A stretch of 64,000 nt of DNA from Microterricola viridarii (GTDB taxonomy: Bacteria > Actinomycetota > Actinomycetes > Actinomycetales > Microbacteriaceae), in assembly GCF_900104895.1 (NCBI RefSeq), contig NZ_LT629742.1, forward strand, positions 3,596,001-3,660,000, in the 5' to 3' direction. Positions within the stretch are counted from its first letter, which is position 1. Every line of letters starts with the position of its first letter. A program made the translations under genes and the position numbers. Below are positions 37,741 to 45,337 of the stretch, one piece after another. Under the pieces are notes generated by a model, which saw nothing but the letters and a program-made list of their open reading frames with translations, did no database searches and was not told the origin of the DNA.

Positions 37741-38298
37741 ATGGACATCCGAGTCGAGCGCACCCGCACGAGCCTGCAGCAGGCCCTGCTCGCGCTCGCC
37801 CAGGAGCGTCCGCTCGACGACATCACGATCGCCTCGATCGTCGAGCGCGCCGGCGTCAACCGCAGCAGCTTCTACCAGCACTACTCCGACAAGGACACCC
37901 TGCTGGCCGACGCCCTCGACGCGGCCGAGGCGGATGCCGGGGCCAGCGTGCCGACCCTGGACGGGCCGCTCCCCCTCGAGCCGCCGTCCGACCTCGTCGC
38001 CTACCTGCGGCACTTCGAGACGAACGCCGCGCTGTACCGGCTCGTGCTCGGCCAGCGCGGCTCCTCGGTGGCGGCGGCCCGACTCCGCTCGCGCCTGGAG
38101 ATCGCCGCCCGCGACGGCGTCGTCGCCTCGGGCTCGACCGCCTTCGACGGCCTGCCGCTCGACGTCGTCGGGGCGGGCATCGCCGGCTCCGCCATCGCCG
38201 TGATCGAGACCTGGCTGGCCCGCGAGCCGCGCCCCTCGGTGGAGACCGCCGCCGGCTGGGTGTGGCGCGTGCTGATCGGCCCCGGCCTCCGCAGCTGA
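37741..38298 (+). CDS. TetR-family transcriptional regulator
   Basis: 185 residues. Helix-turn-helix ITIASIVERAGVNRSSFYQHYSDKDTLLADAL near residue 28-60, followed by an all-alpha ligand domain. Divergent from the SDR gene over paired operator dyads, so it probably represses the SDR gene and itself. The ligand is unknown; if the SDR acts on a sugar, a sugar derivative is possible. Confidence 0.9.
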   Translation: MDIRVERTRTSLQQALLALAQERPLDDITIASIVERAGVNRSSFYQHYSDKDTLLADALDAAEADAGASVPTLDGPLPLEPPSDLVAYLRHFETNAALYRLVLGQRGSSVAAARLRSRLEIAARDGVVASGSTAFDGLPLDVVGAGIAGSAIAVIETWLAREPRPSVETAAGWVWRVLIGPGLRS

Positions 38299-38333
38299 GC
38301 GCGCGACAGGCTGGCCTCCGGCCACACCGGAAG

Positions 38334-38389
38334 TCCAGCCTGCACTCGGTAGGCTGGACGGGCAGCCCCGCACGCACATCTTGCGGGGC
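38334..38389 (+). promoter_or_regulatory. Two consecutive hairpins in the ectB leader
   Basis: TCCAGCCT / AGGCTGGA (38334-38341, 38351-38358) and GCCCCGCA / TGCGGGGC (38365-38372, 38382-38389) each form an eight-base stem with a nine-base loop, six bases apart, about 95 bases before the ectB start. They may end the tetR transcript or act as a leader structure for ectB. No known riboswitch consensus is recognised. Confidence 0.55.
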
Positions 38390-38483
38390 CATCTTCTACC
38401 GGATGACGCGGCGCACCGCACCCACAACGTGCTCGCGCCGGCATCCGCCCCAGGCAGTACACCGAACCACAGGAAGTGAAGAT

Positions 38484-39749
38484 ATGGGCGACCTCGAGAT
38501 TTTCGACCGCATCGAGTCGGAGGTGCGCGGATACATCCGCTCCTTCCCCGTGGTCTTCGATTCGGCACGAGGCTCGACACTCACCACGGCCGACGGCCGC
38601 GATTACCTCGACTTCTTCGCCGGCGCCGGCGTGCTGAACTACGGGCACAACAACCCGCTGTTCACCCAGGCGCTCATCGAGTACCTGCAGCGCGACGGCA
38701 TCATCCACGGCCTGGACATGGCCACCAGCGCCAAGCGCGCCTTCCTCGAGGCCTTCGAAGCCCGGATCCTGAAGCCCCGCGGCCTCGACTACAAGGTGCA
38801 GTTCGCCGGCCCGACCGGCGCCAACGCCGTCGAGGCCGCCCTCAAGGTGGCCCGCCAGGCGACCGGCCGCAGCAACGTCGTCGCCTTCACCAACGGCTTC
38901 CACGGCCTGAGCCTCGGCGCCCTCGCCGCCACCAGCAACAAGAAGTACCGCGACGCCGCCGGCGCCTCGCTCGACAACGTCACCCGGCTGCCGTACGACG
39001 GCTACCTCGGCGCGGGCATCGACACGCTCGACCTGTTCGAGAAGATGCTCGACGACACCGGCAGCGGCCTCGACCTGCCCGCCGCCGTGATCGTGGAGAC
39101 CGTGCAGGGCGAGGGCGGCATCAACGTCGCCAGCGCGCCCTGGCTGCAGCGCCTACGCGCCATCACCGAGGCGCGCGGCATCCTGCTCATCGTCGACGAC
39201 ATCCAGGCCGGCGTCGGCCGCACCGGCGGCTTCTTCAGCTTCGAGGACTCCGGCATCGTGCCGGACATCGTCACGGTGTCCAAGTCGATCTCGGCCTCTG
39301 GCCTGCCCATGGCGATTGTGCTCATGCGCCGTGAGGTCGACGTCTGGAAGCCGGGCGCCCACACCGGCACGTTCCGCGGCAACAACCTCGCCTTCATCAC
39401 GGCGCGCGCCGCCCTGGACGCGTACTGGGCTGACACGACGTTCATGGACGAGGTCGCCCGCAAGTCCGAGCTGCTCCGCGCCGAGCTGGAGAAGATCGCC
39501 GCCGAGTACTCCGCGATCGAGTTCACCGTGCGCGGCCGCGGCCTGATGTACGGCATCGCCTCGACGAAGCGCCCAGAGCTGGCCGGCAACGTCTCGGCCG
39601 CCGCCTTCGAGCGCGGGCTCGTGATCGAGACCTCCGGCGCCCGCGACGAGGTGCTGAAGTTCCTTCCGGCCCTCACCATCACGGATGACGAGCTGTTGGC
39701 CGGCCTCGCCATCGTGCGCGAGAGCCTCGCCGCAGTCCTCGCCGTCTAG
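38484..39749 (+). CDS. ectB: Diaminobutyrate-2-oxoglutarate aminotransferase (EctB type)
   Basis: 421 residues, the length of EctB. ESEVRGYIRSFPVVFDSARGSTL, YLDFFAGAGVLNYGHNNP, HGLDMATSAKRAFLEAFEARIL, VQFAGPTGANAVEAALKVAR and VETVQGEGGINVA are EctB-like throughout; the PLP lysine is in VSKSISASGLPM near residue 267. EctB makes L-2,4-diaminobutyrate from aspartate semialdehyde with glutamate as donor. Odd: neither ectA nor ectC is near, so it may supply diaminobutyrate for another product or for peptidoglycan, or act with remote ect genes. Start ATG at 38484 with AGGAAGTGA upstream. A strong terminator follows. Confidence 0.85.
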   Translation: MGDLEIFDRIESEVRGYIRSFPVVFDSARGSTLTTADGRDYLDFFAGAGVLNYGHNNPLFTQALIEYLQRDGIIHGLDMATSAKRAFLEAFEARILKPRGLDYKVQFAGPTGANAVEAALKVARQATGRSNVVAFTNGFHGLSLGALAATSNKKYRDAAGASLDNVTRLPYDGYLGAGIDTLDLFEKMLDDTGSGLDLPAAVIVETVQGEGGINVASAPWLQRLRAITEARGILLIVDDIQAGVGRTGGFFSFEDSGIVPDIVTVSKSISASGLPMAIVLMRREVDVWKPGAHTGTFRGNNLAFITARAALDAYWADTTFMDEVARKSELLRAELEKIAAEYSAIEFTVRGRGLMYGIASTKRPELAGNVSAAAFERGLVIETSGARDEVLKFLPALTITDDELLAGLAIVRESLAAVLAV

Positions 39750-39771
39750 GCACGCACACGCGACAACACAC

Positions 39772-39802
39772 GAACCCCCGCAGCCCTCGGCTGCGGGGGT
39801 TC
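39772..39802 (+). terminator. Terminator of ectB
   Basis: Perfect 14-base stem GAACCCCCGCAGCC / GGCTGCGGGGGTTC with a three-base loop CTC, beginning 22 bases after the ectB stop. Confidence 0.88.
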
Positions 39803-39830
39803 TCGCGTGAGTGCGTGTAGCGAGCCCGGC

Positions 39831-39963
39831 CTAGCGGGTCTGCGCGATCATCGCCTCGGCCACACTCTGCGCGCCGTCGGAGTGCACCGCGTACAGCGCG
39901 CTCCCGACCGTGAAGTAGAGCGGCCAGCGCGGCGAACGCCGCCGTGTCCGGCCCGTCGTTCAT
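39831..39963 (-). pseudogene. Frameshifted small gene downstream of the SMR pair
   Basis: From ATG at 39963 the frame reads MNDGPDTAAFAALAA and then turns into low-complexity Arg-rich sequence. One frame over, the same DNA reads WPLYFTVGSALYAVHSDG and ends AQSVAEAMIAQTR at a stop at 39831-39833, with strong coding character. A single-base insertion or two-base deletion near 39925 would join them into a protein of about 44 residues. No start codon precedes the second part in its own frame. It is either a recent frameshift or a sequence error. Family not recognised. Confidence 0.6.
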
Positions 39964-39975
39964 CGCGGGCCGGAC

Positions 39976-40290
39976 TCAGTGCCCGAACTCGATCAGGATG
40001 ACGCCGCCGGCGATGAGGGCGACGCCGAGCGCCATCACCCAGCTGAGCGGGTCCTTGAAGAGCAGCCGGCCGAGCACTGCGGTGAGCGCGACACCGCAGG
40101 CGGTCCAGATGCCGTAGGCGACGCCGATCGGCATCCCCTCGCCCAGTGCCAGCGCCAGCATGCTGAACGCCGTGGCGTAGCCGGCGACGACCGGGATGAA
40201 CCAGCGCTTTCTGCCCTCGGAGGCCAGTTTGAGCGACAGCGTCGCGGCGACCTCGGTGAGGATCGCGATCACGAGGAACAGCCAGGCCAT
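39976..40290 (-). CDS. SMR-family efflux protein (second of pair)
   Basis: 104 residues, four membrane helices. LTEVAATLSLKLA in helix 1 holds the essential SMR Glu (near residue 12), and GVAYGIWTACGVALTAVLGRLLF in helix 3 is the SMR signature. Start overlaps the upstream SMR stop by one base (TGATG). The two are probably subunits of a heteromeric exporter in the cytoplasmic membrane, as in EbrAB-type pairs. The Gly-Ile-Trp (YGIW) form is of the QacE/EbrAB rather than the guanidinium-export group. Confidence 0.9.
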   Translation of the reverse strand: MAWLFLVIAILTEVAATLSLKLASEGRKRWFIPVVAGYATAFSMLALALGEGMPIGVAYGIWTACGVALTAVLGRLLFKDPLSWVMALGVALIAGGVILIEFGH

Positions 40291-40658
40291 CAGGCGCCCG
40301 CCGCCGCGTGGGCGTCGGCCCGCGCCTTGCGGGCGTGCGCGCGCTGCGAGCCCATCTCGACGCAGAGCACCCCGGCCACGACCAGGGCGATGCCGCCGAT
40401 CATCGAGGGAGTCAGCGTCTGGCCGAAGAGCACCGCGGCGAGCGCCGCGGTCAACACCACGCCACAGGCGCCCCAGATGCCGTAGACGACGCCGATGGCG
40501 GCGCCACTCCTCAGCAGCACGAACAGCAGCGTGAATGCCGTGACGTAGCCGATGACGACCACGATGTACCAGAGCGGCTGATCAATGGCGGCCTGCAGCG
40601 ACAGGGATGCCGCCACCTCGCAGACGATCGCACCGGCCAGCAGCAGCCACTTCGTCAT
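40290..40658 (-). CDS. SMR-family efflux protein (first of pair)
   Basis: 122 residues: VCEVAASLSLQAA in helix 1 with the key Glu near 14, GVVYGIWGACGVVLTAALAAVLF in helix 3. It has a 20-residue basic/Ala-rich C-terminal tail (QRAHARKARADAHAAAG) that its partner lacks. First gene of the pair. The upstream region has no guanidine riboswitch motif that I can see. The likely -10 box on the minus strand is TATCTT near 40720. Confidence 0.9.
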   Translation of the reverse strand: MTKWLLLAGAIVCEVAASLSLQAAIDQPLWYIVVVIGYVTAFTLLFVLLRSGAAIGVVYGIWGACGVVLTAALAAVLFGQTLTPSMIGGIALVVAGVLCVEMGSQRAHARKARADAHAAAGA

Positions 40659-40764
40659 CGGCTGGCCCCCGGCGCGGCCGCGCGCCAGAGCTGGTCACGG
40701 TATCCGGGCATGGAGTCAAAGATAGTGAGCGGCGGCCGGGCAGGTGCGCTGCGACACCGACATT

Positions 40765-41097
40765 TCAGCGGCCGTTGGCACCCTGTGCAGCGGCAGCGAG
40801 CAGGGCGTCGCGCAGTTGCTCGACCGTCGGGGCACCGGCGAGGCCGGCATCCGTCGGGTACACCCGGCAGGCCAGGTCGCTCGTGCGCTCGGCACCGGGG
40901 AAGAGGTCGGCGCCGTCCACGAGGAAGGTTGGCGATCCGGCGAAGTACACGGCGGCTGCGTCGTCGCGGTTGCCGAGCAGGCGGAGGCACACGTCGGCGA
41001 CGCCGTCGAGCCCGGCGGATGCCACGGCCTCCCGCAGCCGAGAACCGGCGGGCCCAGTGTTCGGGCAGCCCTCGATGTGCAGCAGTTCGATTCTCAC
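40765..41097 (-). CDS. Thioredoxin-fold small protein (single CysPro motif)
   Basis: 110 residues. IELLHIEGCPNTGPAGSRLREAVASAGL begins like the small actinobacterial thioredoxin-fold proteins found beside organomercurial lyase-type genes, with one Cys in GCPN rather than CxxC. YFAGSPTFLVDGADLFPG gives the cis-Pro loop and CRVYPTDAGLAGAP a second conserved Cys. A redox or thiol-binding role is likely but unproven. Start GTG at 41097 is not well supported by a ribosome site (GAGAGG abuts it). Single gene. Confidence 0.65.
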   Translation of the reverse strand: MRIELLHIEGCPNTGPAGSRLREAVASAGLDGVADVCLRLLGNRDDAAAVYFAGSPTFLVDGADLFPGAERTSDLACRVYPTDAGLAGAPTVEQLRDALLAAAAQGANGR

Positions 41098-41210
41098 CCT
41101 CTCATTGTCGCAGCACCGCTGCCCCGGCAGCGCTGTCACACCGCTGCGCGGGCCCGCTGTGGCGGCCTGCTGTGCGCGCACGCGCGGAAAGTAGCGGGTT
41201 CGCTCCGCGC

Positions 41211-41222
41211 CTGTCAAGCCCC
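41211..41222 (+). promoter_or_regulatory. TGTCAAGCCCC word upstream of csbD-like gene
   Basis: CTGTCAAGCCCC lies 160 bases before the CsbD-like start. It matches the word found at 43516-43526 (minus), 43612-43623 and 46121-46131. The 285-base spacer here has no gene. Confidence 0.45.
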
Positions 41223-41382
41223 TTCTTCGCGGCGCTCCCCGGTGCCATTCTGAATACGAGCACGCAGCTCCGGCAGGGCGCGACAACTCCACAGTCTCGA
41301 GAGAGATGGTCGCGGCGACACCTGCGCGAGCCCCGCGTGTAAGCCCAGGAAATCCAAACTTGAGCGAAGAAAAGAGTGTGTC

Positions 41383-41562
41383 ATGAGCGAGAGCAACAAG
41401 ATCAAGAACGCCGCGGAAGAAGCGGTCGGCAAGGTCAAAGAAAGCGTCGGAAAAGCGACCAACAACGACTCCCTGAAGAACGAGGGACGAATCGACCAGG
41501 CCAAGGCGAACGTGAAGCAGGCCGGCGAGAACGTAAAAGACGCTCTGACGGAGGACAAGTAA
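41383..41562 (+). CDS. CsbD-family stress protein
   Basis: 59 residues, very hydrophilic and Lys/Glu/Asn-rich: NKIKNAAEEAVGKVKESVGKATNNDSLKNEGRIDQAKANVKQAGENVKDAL has the CsbD pattern (KVKE..GK.T.N..L..EG..DQ..GNVKQA). CsbD proteins are strongly induced by general stress in Bacillus and are widespread in actinobacteria; molecular role unknown. Its AT-rich codon use differs from neighbours, as is usual for a highly expressed small gene. The gene for the small membrane peptide begins two bases after its stop. Confidence 0.88.
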   Translation: MSESNKIKNAAEEAVGKVKESVGKATNNDSLKNEGRIDQAKANVKQAGENVKDALTEDK

Positions 41563-41564
41563 TC

Positions 41565-41732
41565 ATGAATATTCTTCTCATCATCGTCATCGTTGTCGCC
41601 GTGGTCCTCGCGATCACCGGTGGCCTCGTCCAGTCACTCAACTTCCTGTTGTGGGTCGGTCTGGTGCTGGCGGCTATCGCCATCATCGCTTGGTTGATTC
41701 GCATGATCTCCGGACGCAATTCCAACGTCTAG
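41565..41732 (+). CDS. Small two-helix membrane peptide
   Basis: 55 residues with two long hydrophobic stretches (NILLIIVIVVAVVLAITGGL and LWVGLVLAAIAIIAWLIRMI), ending SGRNSNV. Two bases after the CsbD-like gene, so it is cotranscribed. Similar peptides commonly sit beside csbD genes and may link stress response to the membrane. A strong terminator follows. Confidence 0.78.
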   Translation: MNILLIIVIVVAVVLAITGGLVQSLNFLLWVGLVLAAIAIIAWLIRMISGRNSNV

Positions 41733-41741
41733 CGAGACACA

Positions 41742-41777
41742 CAAATACCGCCCCACCATTCGGTGGGGCGGTATTTG
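41742..41777. terminator. Strong bidirectional terminator
   Basis: A perfect 16-base stem, CAAATACCGCCCCACC / GGTGGGGCGGTATTTG, with a four-base loop, between two convergent genes. On the plus strand the stem ends in TATTTG, and on the minus strand likewise, so it can end both transcripts. Confidence 0.9.
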
Positions 41778-41787
41778 CGTGTGCGGC

Positions 41788-41961
41788 CTACGGTTGGTCG
41801 TCGCCGATGGGGTCCAGCCGAATGGACTCCTTATTCTCCTCGTCGGGCTTCGGGTCCTCCGGCTGCTCGACGCTGGGCTTGGTCATGGGATCCGCCGGTG
41901 GCTCGGGAACGCCCTCGGCCGGATCGTTGACGCTGGTGTCAGGTGCCTGTGGATCGCTCAT
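41788..41961 (-). CDS. Small acidic Pro-rich protein
   Basis: 57 residues, about a quarter Asp/Glu and a quarter Pro (MSDPQAPDTSVNDPAEGVP...), with no hydrophobic core, so likely disordered. ATG at 41961 has GAAGGAG at ideal spacing. It follows the Dps gene by 16 bases and is probably cotranscribed with it. Family not recognised; it resembles in composition the acidic protein at 46192-46407. Confidence 0.7.
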   Translation of the reverse strand: MSDPQAPDTSVNDPAEGVPEPPADPMTKPSVEQPEDPKPDEENKESIRLDPIGDDQP

Positions 41962-41977
41962 CGATTCGTCTCCTTCT

Positions 41978-42505
41978 CTACTTCTTCGACGCCGAAGCGG
42001 ACTTCTTCTTGCGCGGGGCCGAGCCCGGTTCGGCCGGGCGCTGCTGCTTGACCGACCCCGGTGTGCGGTTCTCGGCACTGATCATCCACGCGAACTGTTC
42101 AAGCTTCTCGATGATCGCGTGCAGAATGTCGGCGGTCGTCGGCTCCTCCTCATCGATCTCGTCATGCACCCCGCGCATCGTCTGCGAGGTGGCCTCCAGT
42201 CGCGCGGAGATCAGGTCGATGGCGTCATGCGTCGAGACCTCACCGAGCGGGAACTCCTCCAGGCTCGTCGACGCCGCGACGGTCCTGGACCTGCCATCGG
42301 GCTCGGCGTTGAGTGCACGCATCCGTTCGGCCACTTCGTCTGAGAAGTCGCGCGCGCTGAGCACCACCTCGTCGAGTTGGCGGTGGAGATCGCGGAAGTT
42401 GGTCCCGACGATGTTCCAGTGCGCCTGCTTGCCCTGCAGATGCAGCTCGATCAAGTCGACGAGCACGGACTGGAGGTTCTGGGTCAGAGTTGCGGAGGCT
42501 TTCAC
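41978..42505 (-). CDS. dps: Dps-family protein with basic C-terminal tail
   Basis: 175 residues. KQAHWNIVGTNFRDLHRQLDEV and EPTTADILHAIIEKLEQFAWMISAENRTPG are those of Dps; the ferroxidase His and Asp are present. It is a paralogue of the protein at 15640-16152, but here the Lys-rich extension is at the C-terminus (SAPRKKKSASASKK) rather than the N-terminus, typical of DNA-binding Dps tails. GTG start at 42505 with AAAGGAACACC before it. Second gene of a set running SDR, Dps, small acidic protein. Confidence 0.92.
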   Translation of the reverse strand: MKASATLTQNLQSVLVDLIELHLQGKQAHWNIVGTNFRDLHRQLDEVVLSARDFSDEVAERMRALNAEPDGRSRTVAASTSLEEFPLGEVSTHDAIDLISARLEATSQTMRGVHDEIDEEEPTTADILHAIIEKLEQFAWMISAENRTPGSVKQQRPAEPGSAPRKKKSASASKK

Positions 42506-42558
42506 GGTGTTCCTTTCGTTGGCCAGGTTGACTGGCAGTGGTTCGGGTGACGGACTTC

Positions 42559-43455
42559 TTAGGGCGTTGGCATCCCGCCGTTGGCGTTCAGCGTTTCCCC
42601 GATGACATAGCTGGACTCCGAGGAGGCCAAGAACACGTACGCCGGGGCCATTTCCGCTGGCTGGCCTGCGCGCCCGAGGGGCGTGTCATGACCAAACGCG
42701 GCGATCTTCTCTGGCGGCTGGCCGTCGGTGACTTGAAGCACTGTCCAGACCGGGCCCGGCGCCACTGCGTTCACTCGGATGCCGCGCTCGGCAAGCTGGG
42801 CGCCGAGGGCCTTGGTGAAGGCGTTGATCGCCGCTTTCGTCGTCGCGTAGTCGACGAGGATCGGCGAGGGCTTGTATGCCTGAACAGAGGTGGTGTTGAT
42901 GATGGAGGATCCTGCCGGCAGGTGCTTCAGCGCGGCCTTCGTGATCCAGAACATGGCGTAGACGTTCGTGCGCAGTGTCGCGTCGAATGCGTCGTCGGCC
43001 AGATCCTCGAGCTTCTCGCAGTAGACCTGCTTGCCGGCGTTGTTGACGAGGATGTCCAGTCCGCCGAGCGCATTCGCTGCGTCGTCGACCAGACGGGTGC
43101 ACTCCTCGTTCACGGAGATGTCGCAGGGCAGGAGGACCGCCTCTCTGCCCGCGGAGCGGACGAGCTCCGCGATCCGCGCGGCGTCGCTCTGCTCACTGGG
43201 CAGATACGCCAGCGCCACATCGGCACCCTCTCGGGCGAACGCGATTGCGACCGCCGCTCCGATTCCGGAATCCGCTCCCGTGATGAGCGCTCTTCTGCCC
43301 GTCAGCCGGCCCGTTCCCCGATAACTCTGTTCACCGAGATCGGGGCGGGGCCTGAGTCGACTATCGAGGCCGGGCTCCGGCTGATGCTGCCCGGGCGGTG
43401 AGAGGGCGTCGTAGCGCGTCTTCGGATTGTCGAACGTGTATTGGTCGTTGGTCAT
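42559..43455 (-). CDS. SDR oxidoreductase, general-stress (YdaD/YghA) type
   Basis: 298 residues. A 50-residue N-terminal lead (PPGQHQPEPGLDSRLRPRPDLGEQSYRGTGRL) precedes the SDR core; this lead is typical of the YdaD/YghA/GSP39 group. TGADSGIG near 57 binds NAD(P), NNAGKQV, Ser in NTTSVQAY and YATTK near 196 form the active site. GSP39 of Bacillus is a general stress protein of unknown substrate. The minus-strand promoter region carries TTGTCAACCC 60 bases upstream. It heads the SDR-Dps-acidic-protein set. Confidence 0.88.
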   Translation of the reverse strand: MTNDQYTFDNPKTRYDALSPPGQHQPEPGLDSRLRPRPDLGEQSYRGTGRLTGRRALITGADSGIGAAVAIAFAREGADVALAYLPSEQSDAARIAELVRSAGREAVLLPCDISVNEECTRLVDDAANALGGLDILVNNAGKQVYCEKLEDLADDAFDATLRTNVYAMFWITKAALKHLPAGSSIINTTSVQAYKPSPILVDYATTKAAINAFTKALGAQLAERGIRVNAVAPGPVWTVLQVTDGQPPEKIAAFGHDTPLGRAGQPAEMAPAYVFLASSESSYVIGETLNANGGMPTP

Positions 43456-43515
43456 CGGTGCTCCCTTCGATCGCGTCTTCAGACCACGCTAGGCAGGCGC
43501 CCAATCCGACGCCAA

Positions 43516-43526
43516 CGGGTTGACAA
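43516..43526 (-). promoter_or_regulatory. TTGTCAACCCG word upstream of stress-type SDR
   Basis: On the minus strand TTGTCAACCCG ends 60 bases before the SDR start, and TAGCGTGG (43491-43484) lies 28 bases before it. The word at 46121-46131 has the same layout (34 against 35 bases between the two elements). It is also the left part of the dyad GGTTGACAACC. Confidence 0.5.
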
Positions 43527-43548
43527 CCGACGCCACTCCGCCTAGATG
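43520..43548 (+). promoter_or_regulatory. Possible vegetative promoter for the YihY gene
   Basis: TTGACA, 17 bases, then TAGATG on the plus strand. It would give a leader of about 155 bases before the YihY start. It overlaps the word used on the minus strand for the SDR, so the two may compete. Confidence 0.45.
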
Positions 43549-43611
43549 GGCGGCTCTTCGCGACGGTCGAGGCAGCGGTCGGTGGGCGGGAAGATGTTGC
43601 CGATTGCGCAC

Positions 43612-43623
43612 TTGTCAACCCCC
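43612..43623 (+). promoter_or_regulatory. TTGTCAACCCCC word upstream of YihY gene
   Basis: TTGTCAACCCCC lies 86 bases before the YihY start, on the coding strand; third copy of the island word. No clear -10 box at the spacing seen for the other two. Confidence 0.4.
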
Positions 43624-43709
43624 TGTTCACTCCCGTGCGCCGCTGACAGCCTTGAAGAAGCCCCAGGAGGGCGGACCCTCTCTATTACGGAACGCAGCGC
43701 GGAGACAGC

Positions 43710-44768
43710 ATGGCCGACACCAGCATGAGCAGCAGCACCCAGAAGACGCCCCTGCCGGATGACGCGCGCAAGCCGGCCTGGCCGTGGCACCTGGAGCCCC
43801 GCTCCTGGCGCTACGCGCTCCGCAAGACAGTGCGCGAGTTCAACAGCGACAATTGCCCGGACTCTGCCGCCGCGCTCACCTACTACGCCGTGCTGGCCGT
43901 CATCCCGGCATTGATCGCCCTCGTCTCGATCCTCGGACTGCTCGGCAACGGGCAGAAGTTCTCGGACATGCTCACGTCGATTGCGGAGCAGGTCGCGCCG
44001 GAATCCGCGGTCGCGCTCCTCAACACGATCCTGGACCAGGCCAGCTCTCGACAATTCGCGGGCACCGCACTCATCGTGAGCATTGTCGTCGGAATCTGGT
44101 CGGCGTCGGCCTACACCGGTGCGTTCAGTCGCGCGATGAACCGCGTCTATGGGGTGGCAGAGGGGCGCACCTTCATCAAGCTGAAGTTCATCCAGCTGGT
44201 CGTGACGCTGATCGGCATGCTGCTCGTCGTCGTGATGACGGTGTTGGTGGCCATCGGCGACACGACGGCCGCGGCGATCAGCCAGTACCTCGGGCTGGGT
44301 GAGCAGGCTGTGCTGATCTGGTCGATCGTGAAGTGGCCGTTGTTCCTGGTCACCATCATTCTCGCGATCGCACTCCTCTACTACGCCACCCCGAACATCA
44401 AGCAACCGAAGTTCCGGTGGATCAGCATGGGCGCCCTGGTGGCAGTGGTCGCGATCGTGGTGATGACCGCCGGATTCTCCTTCTACGTGGCGAACTTCTC
44501 CAGTTACGACCGCACCTACGGCGCACTGGCCGGCGCGGTGATCTTCCTCGTCTGGGTGTGGCTCTCGAATCTCGCCCTCCTGTTCGGGGCGGAGTTCGAC
44601 GCCGAGCTCGAGCGGGCGCGCCAATTGCAGGCCGGGATCCCGGCCGAGGCGGGCATCCAGCTGCCCCTGCGCTCGAGGAAGAAGTTCGTCAAGTCCAATG
44701 CGAAAGAGGCCAAGGACATCGCCGAGGGGGCCGGCATCCGCGTCGAGCAGAACGGGGGCAAGAGATGA
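43710..44768 (+). CDS. YihY/virulence factor BrkB family membrane protein
   Basis: 352 residues, six membrane helices. NCPDSAAALTYYAVLAVIPALIALVSILGL, SASAYTGAFSRAMNRVYGVAEGRTFIKLK and YYATPNIKQPKFRWISMGALVAVV and FSSYDRTYGALAGAVIFLVWVWLSNLALLFGAEFDAEL are the YihY/BrkB blocks. The C-terminal 40 residues are soluble and basic. Despite the old RNase BN name, the family is of uncertain function and may be a transporter. ATG at 43710 with GGAG upstream. Last shared gene before the SRPBCC gene. Confidence 0.92.
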   Translation: MADTSMSSSTQKTPLPDDARKPAWPWHLEPRSWRYALRKTVREFNSDNCPDSAAALTYYAVLAVIPALIALVSILGLLGNGQKFSDMLTSIAEQVAPESAVALLNTILDQASSRQFAGTALIVSIVVGIWSASAYTGAFSRAMNRVYGVAEGRTFIKLKFIQLVVTLIGMLLVVVMTVLVAIGDTTAAAISQYLGLGEQAVLIWSIVKWPLFLVTIILAIALLYYATPNIKQPKFRWISMGALVAVVAIVVMTAGFSFYVANFSSYDRTYGALAGAVIFLVWVWLSNLALLFGAEFDAELERARQLQAGIPAEAGIQLPLRSRKKFVKSNAKEAKDIAEGAGIRVEQNGGKR

Positions 44769-44816
44769 GGATTCGTTGATGCCGGCCACACACACTCAGG
44801 GGTTGGGAGAAGCACG

Positions 44817-45275
44817 ATGAGAAACAGGGTGACAGCAGTCATCGAGGTCGACGCCACCGTCGAAGAGGCCTATGCACATTGGCAGCGCACCAACGGTGCC
44901 GCGCCTCAACAAACGGAGACCGGCACCGCGGCGGCGCGGGTGCAGTGGGCGGTGCGGGTGAATGGCGTTCCACCGGACAGCGCGCACGCCCTCGTCGAAC
45001 CGGACGGCACCGGCCGCTCGATCACGTGGGCGAGCCCGGAGGAACGCGCGCCAGACGGCGAGGTGACTTTCGACCCGATTGACGGTGGGGGCACACGGGT
45101 GATGATCGCGCTGGAATGGCAGCGGCCGGACTCCCAGGAGAGCTACATCCCACTGATGTTCCTCGATGGGGTGCAGATCAATGCCGACCTGCGCGGATTC
45201 AAGCGCGAACTCGAGAGCGGCACACGCGCGCCCATCGGCTGGGAGCAGACACTCCAGCGGTTCGAAGCCCTCTAA
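44817..45275 (+). CDS. SRPBCC/START-like domain protein
   Basis: 152 residues. RVTAVIEVDATVEEAYAHWQRTNGA opens like polyketide-cyclase/START proteins, FDPIDGGGTRVMIALEWQRP is the central sheet and GVQINADLRGFKRELESG the C-terminal helix that closes the pocket. A small hydrophobic ligand pocket is expected; ligand unknown. ATG at 44817 with GGGAGA upstream; 48 bases after YihY, so cotranscription is likely. Confidence 0.8.
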   Translation: MRNRVTAVIEVDATVEEAYAHWQRTNGAAPQQTETGTAAARVQWAVRVNGVPPDSAHALVEPDGTGRSITWASPEERAPDGEVTFDPIDGGGTRVMIALEWQRPDSQESYIPLMFLDGVQINADLRGFKRELESGTRAPIGWEQTLQRFEAL

Positions 45276-45291
45276 CCCGGCGCGCCCAATC

Positions 45292-45306
45292 GCAAGTCGG
45301 ACTTGC
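45292..45306. promoter_or_regulatory. Dyad before DUF7882 gene
   Basis: GCAAGTC-G-GACTTGC is a perfect dyad just after the SRPBCC stop and 32 bases before the next start, trailed by TTTCG. It could be an operator or a short terminator. Confidence 0.4.
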
Positions 45307-45337
45307 TTTCGCTAGTCCGCTGCATCATCCTGTGACA

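Noticed and set aside
38334-38389. Mini-ykkC-like double hairpin before ectB
   Set aside because: Two hairpins are present, but neither loop carries the required ACGR. Kept only as an undefined leader structure.
40659-40764. Guanidine riboswitch before the SMR pair
   Set aside because: I looked for the ykkC, mini-ykkC (ACGR loops) and type III motifs and saw none. The helix motifs are also of the QacE/EbrAB kind.
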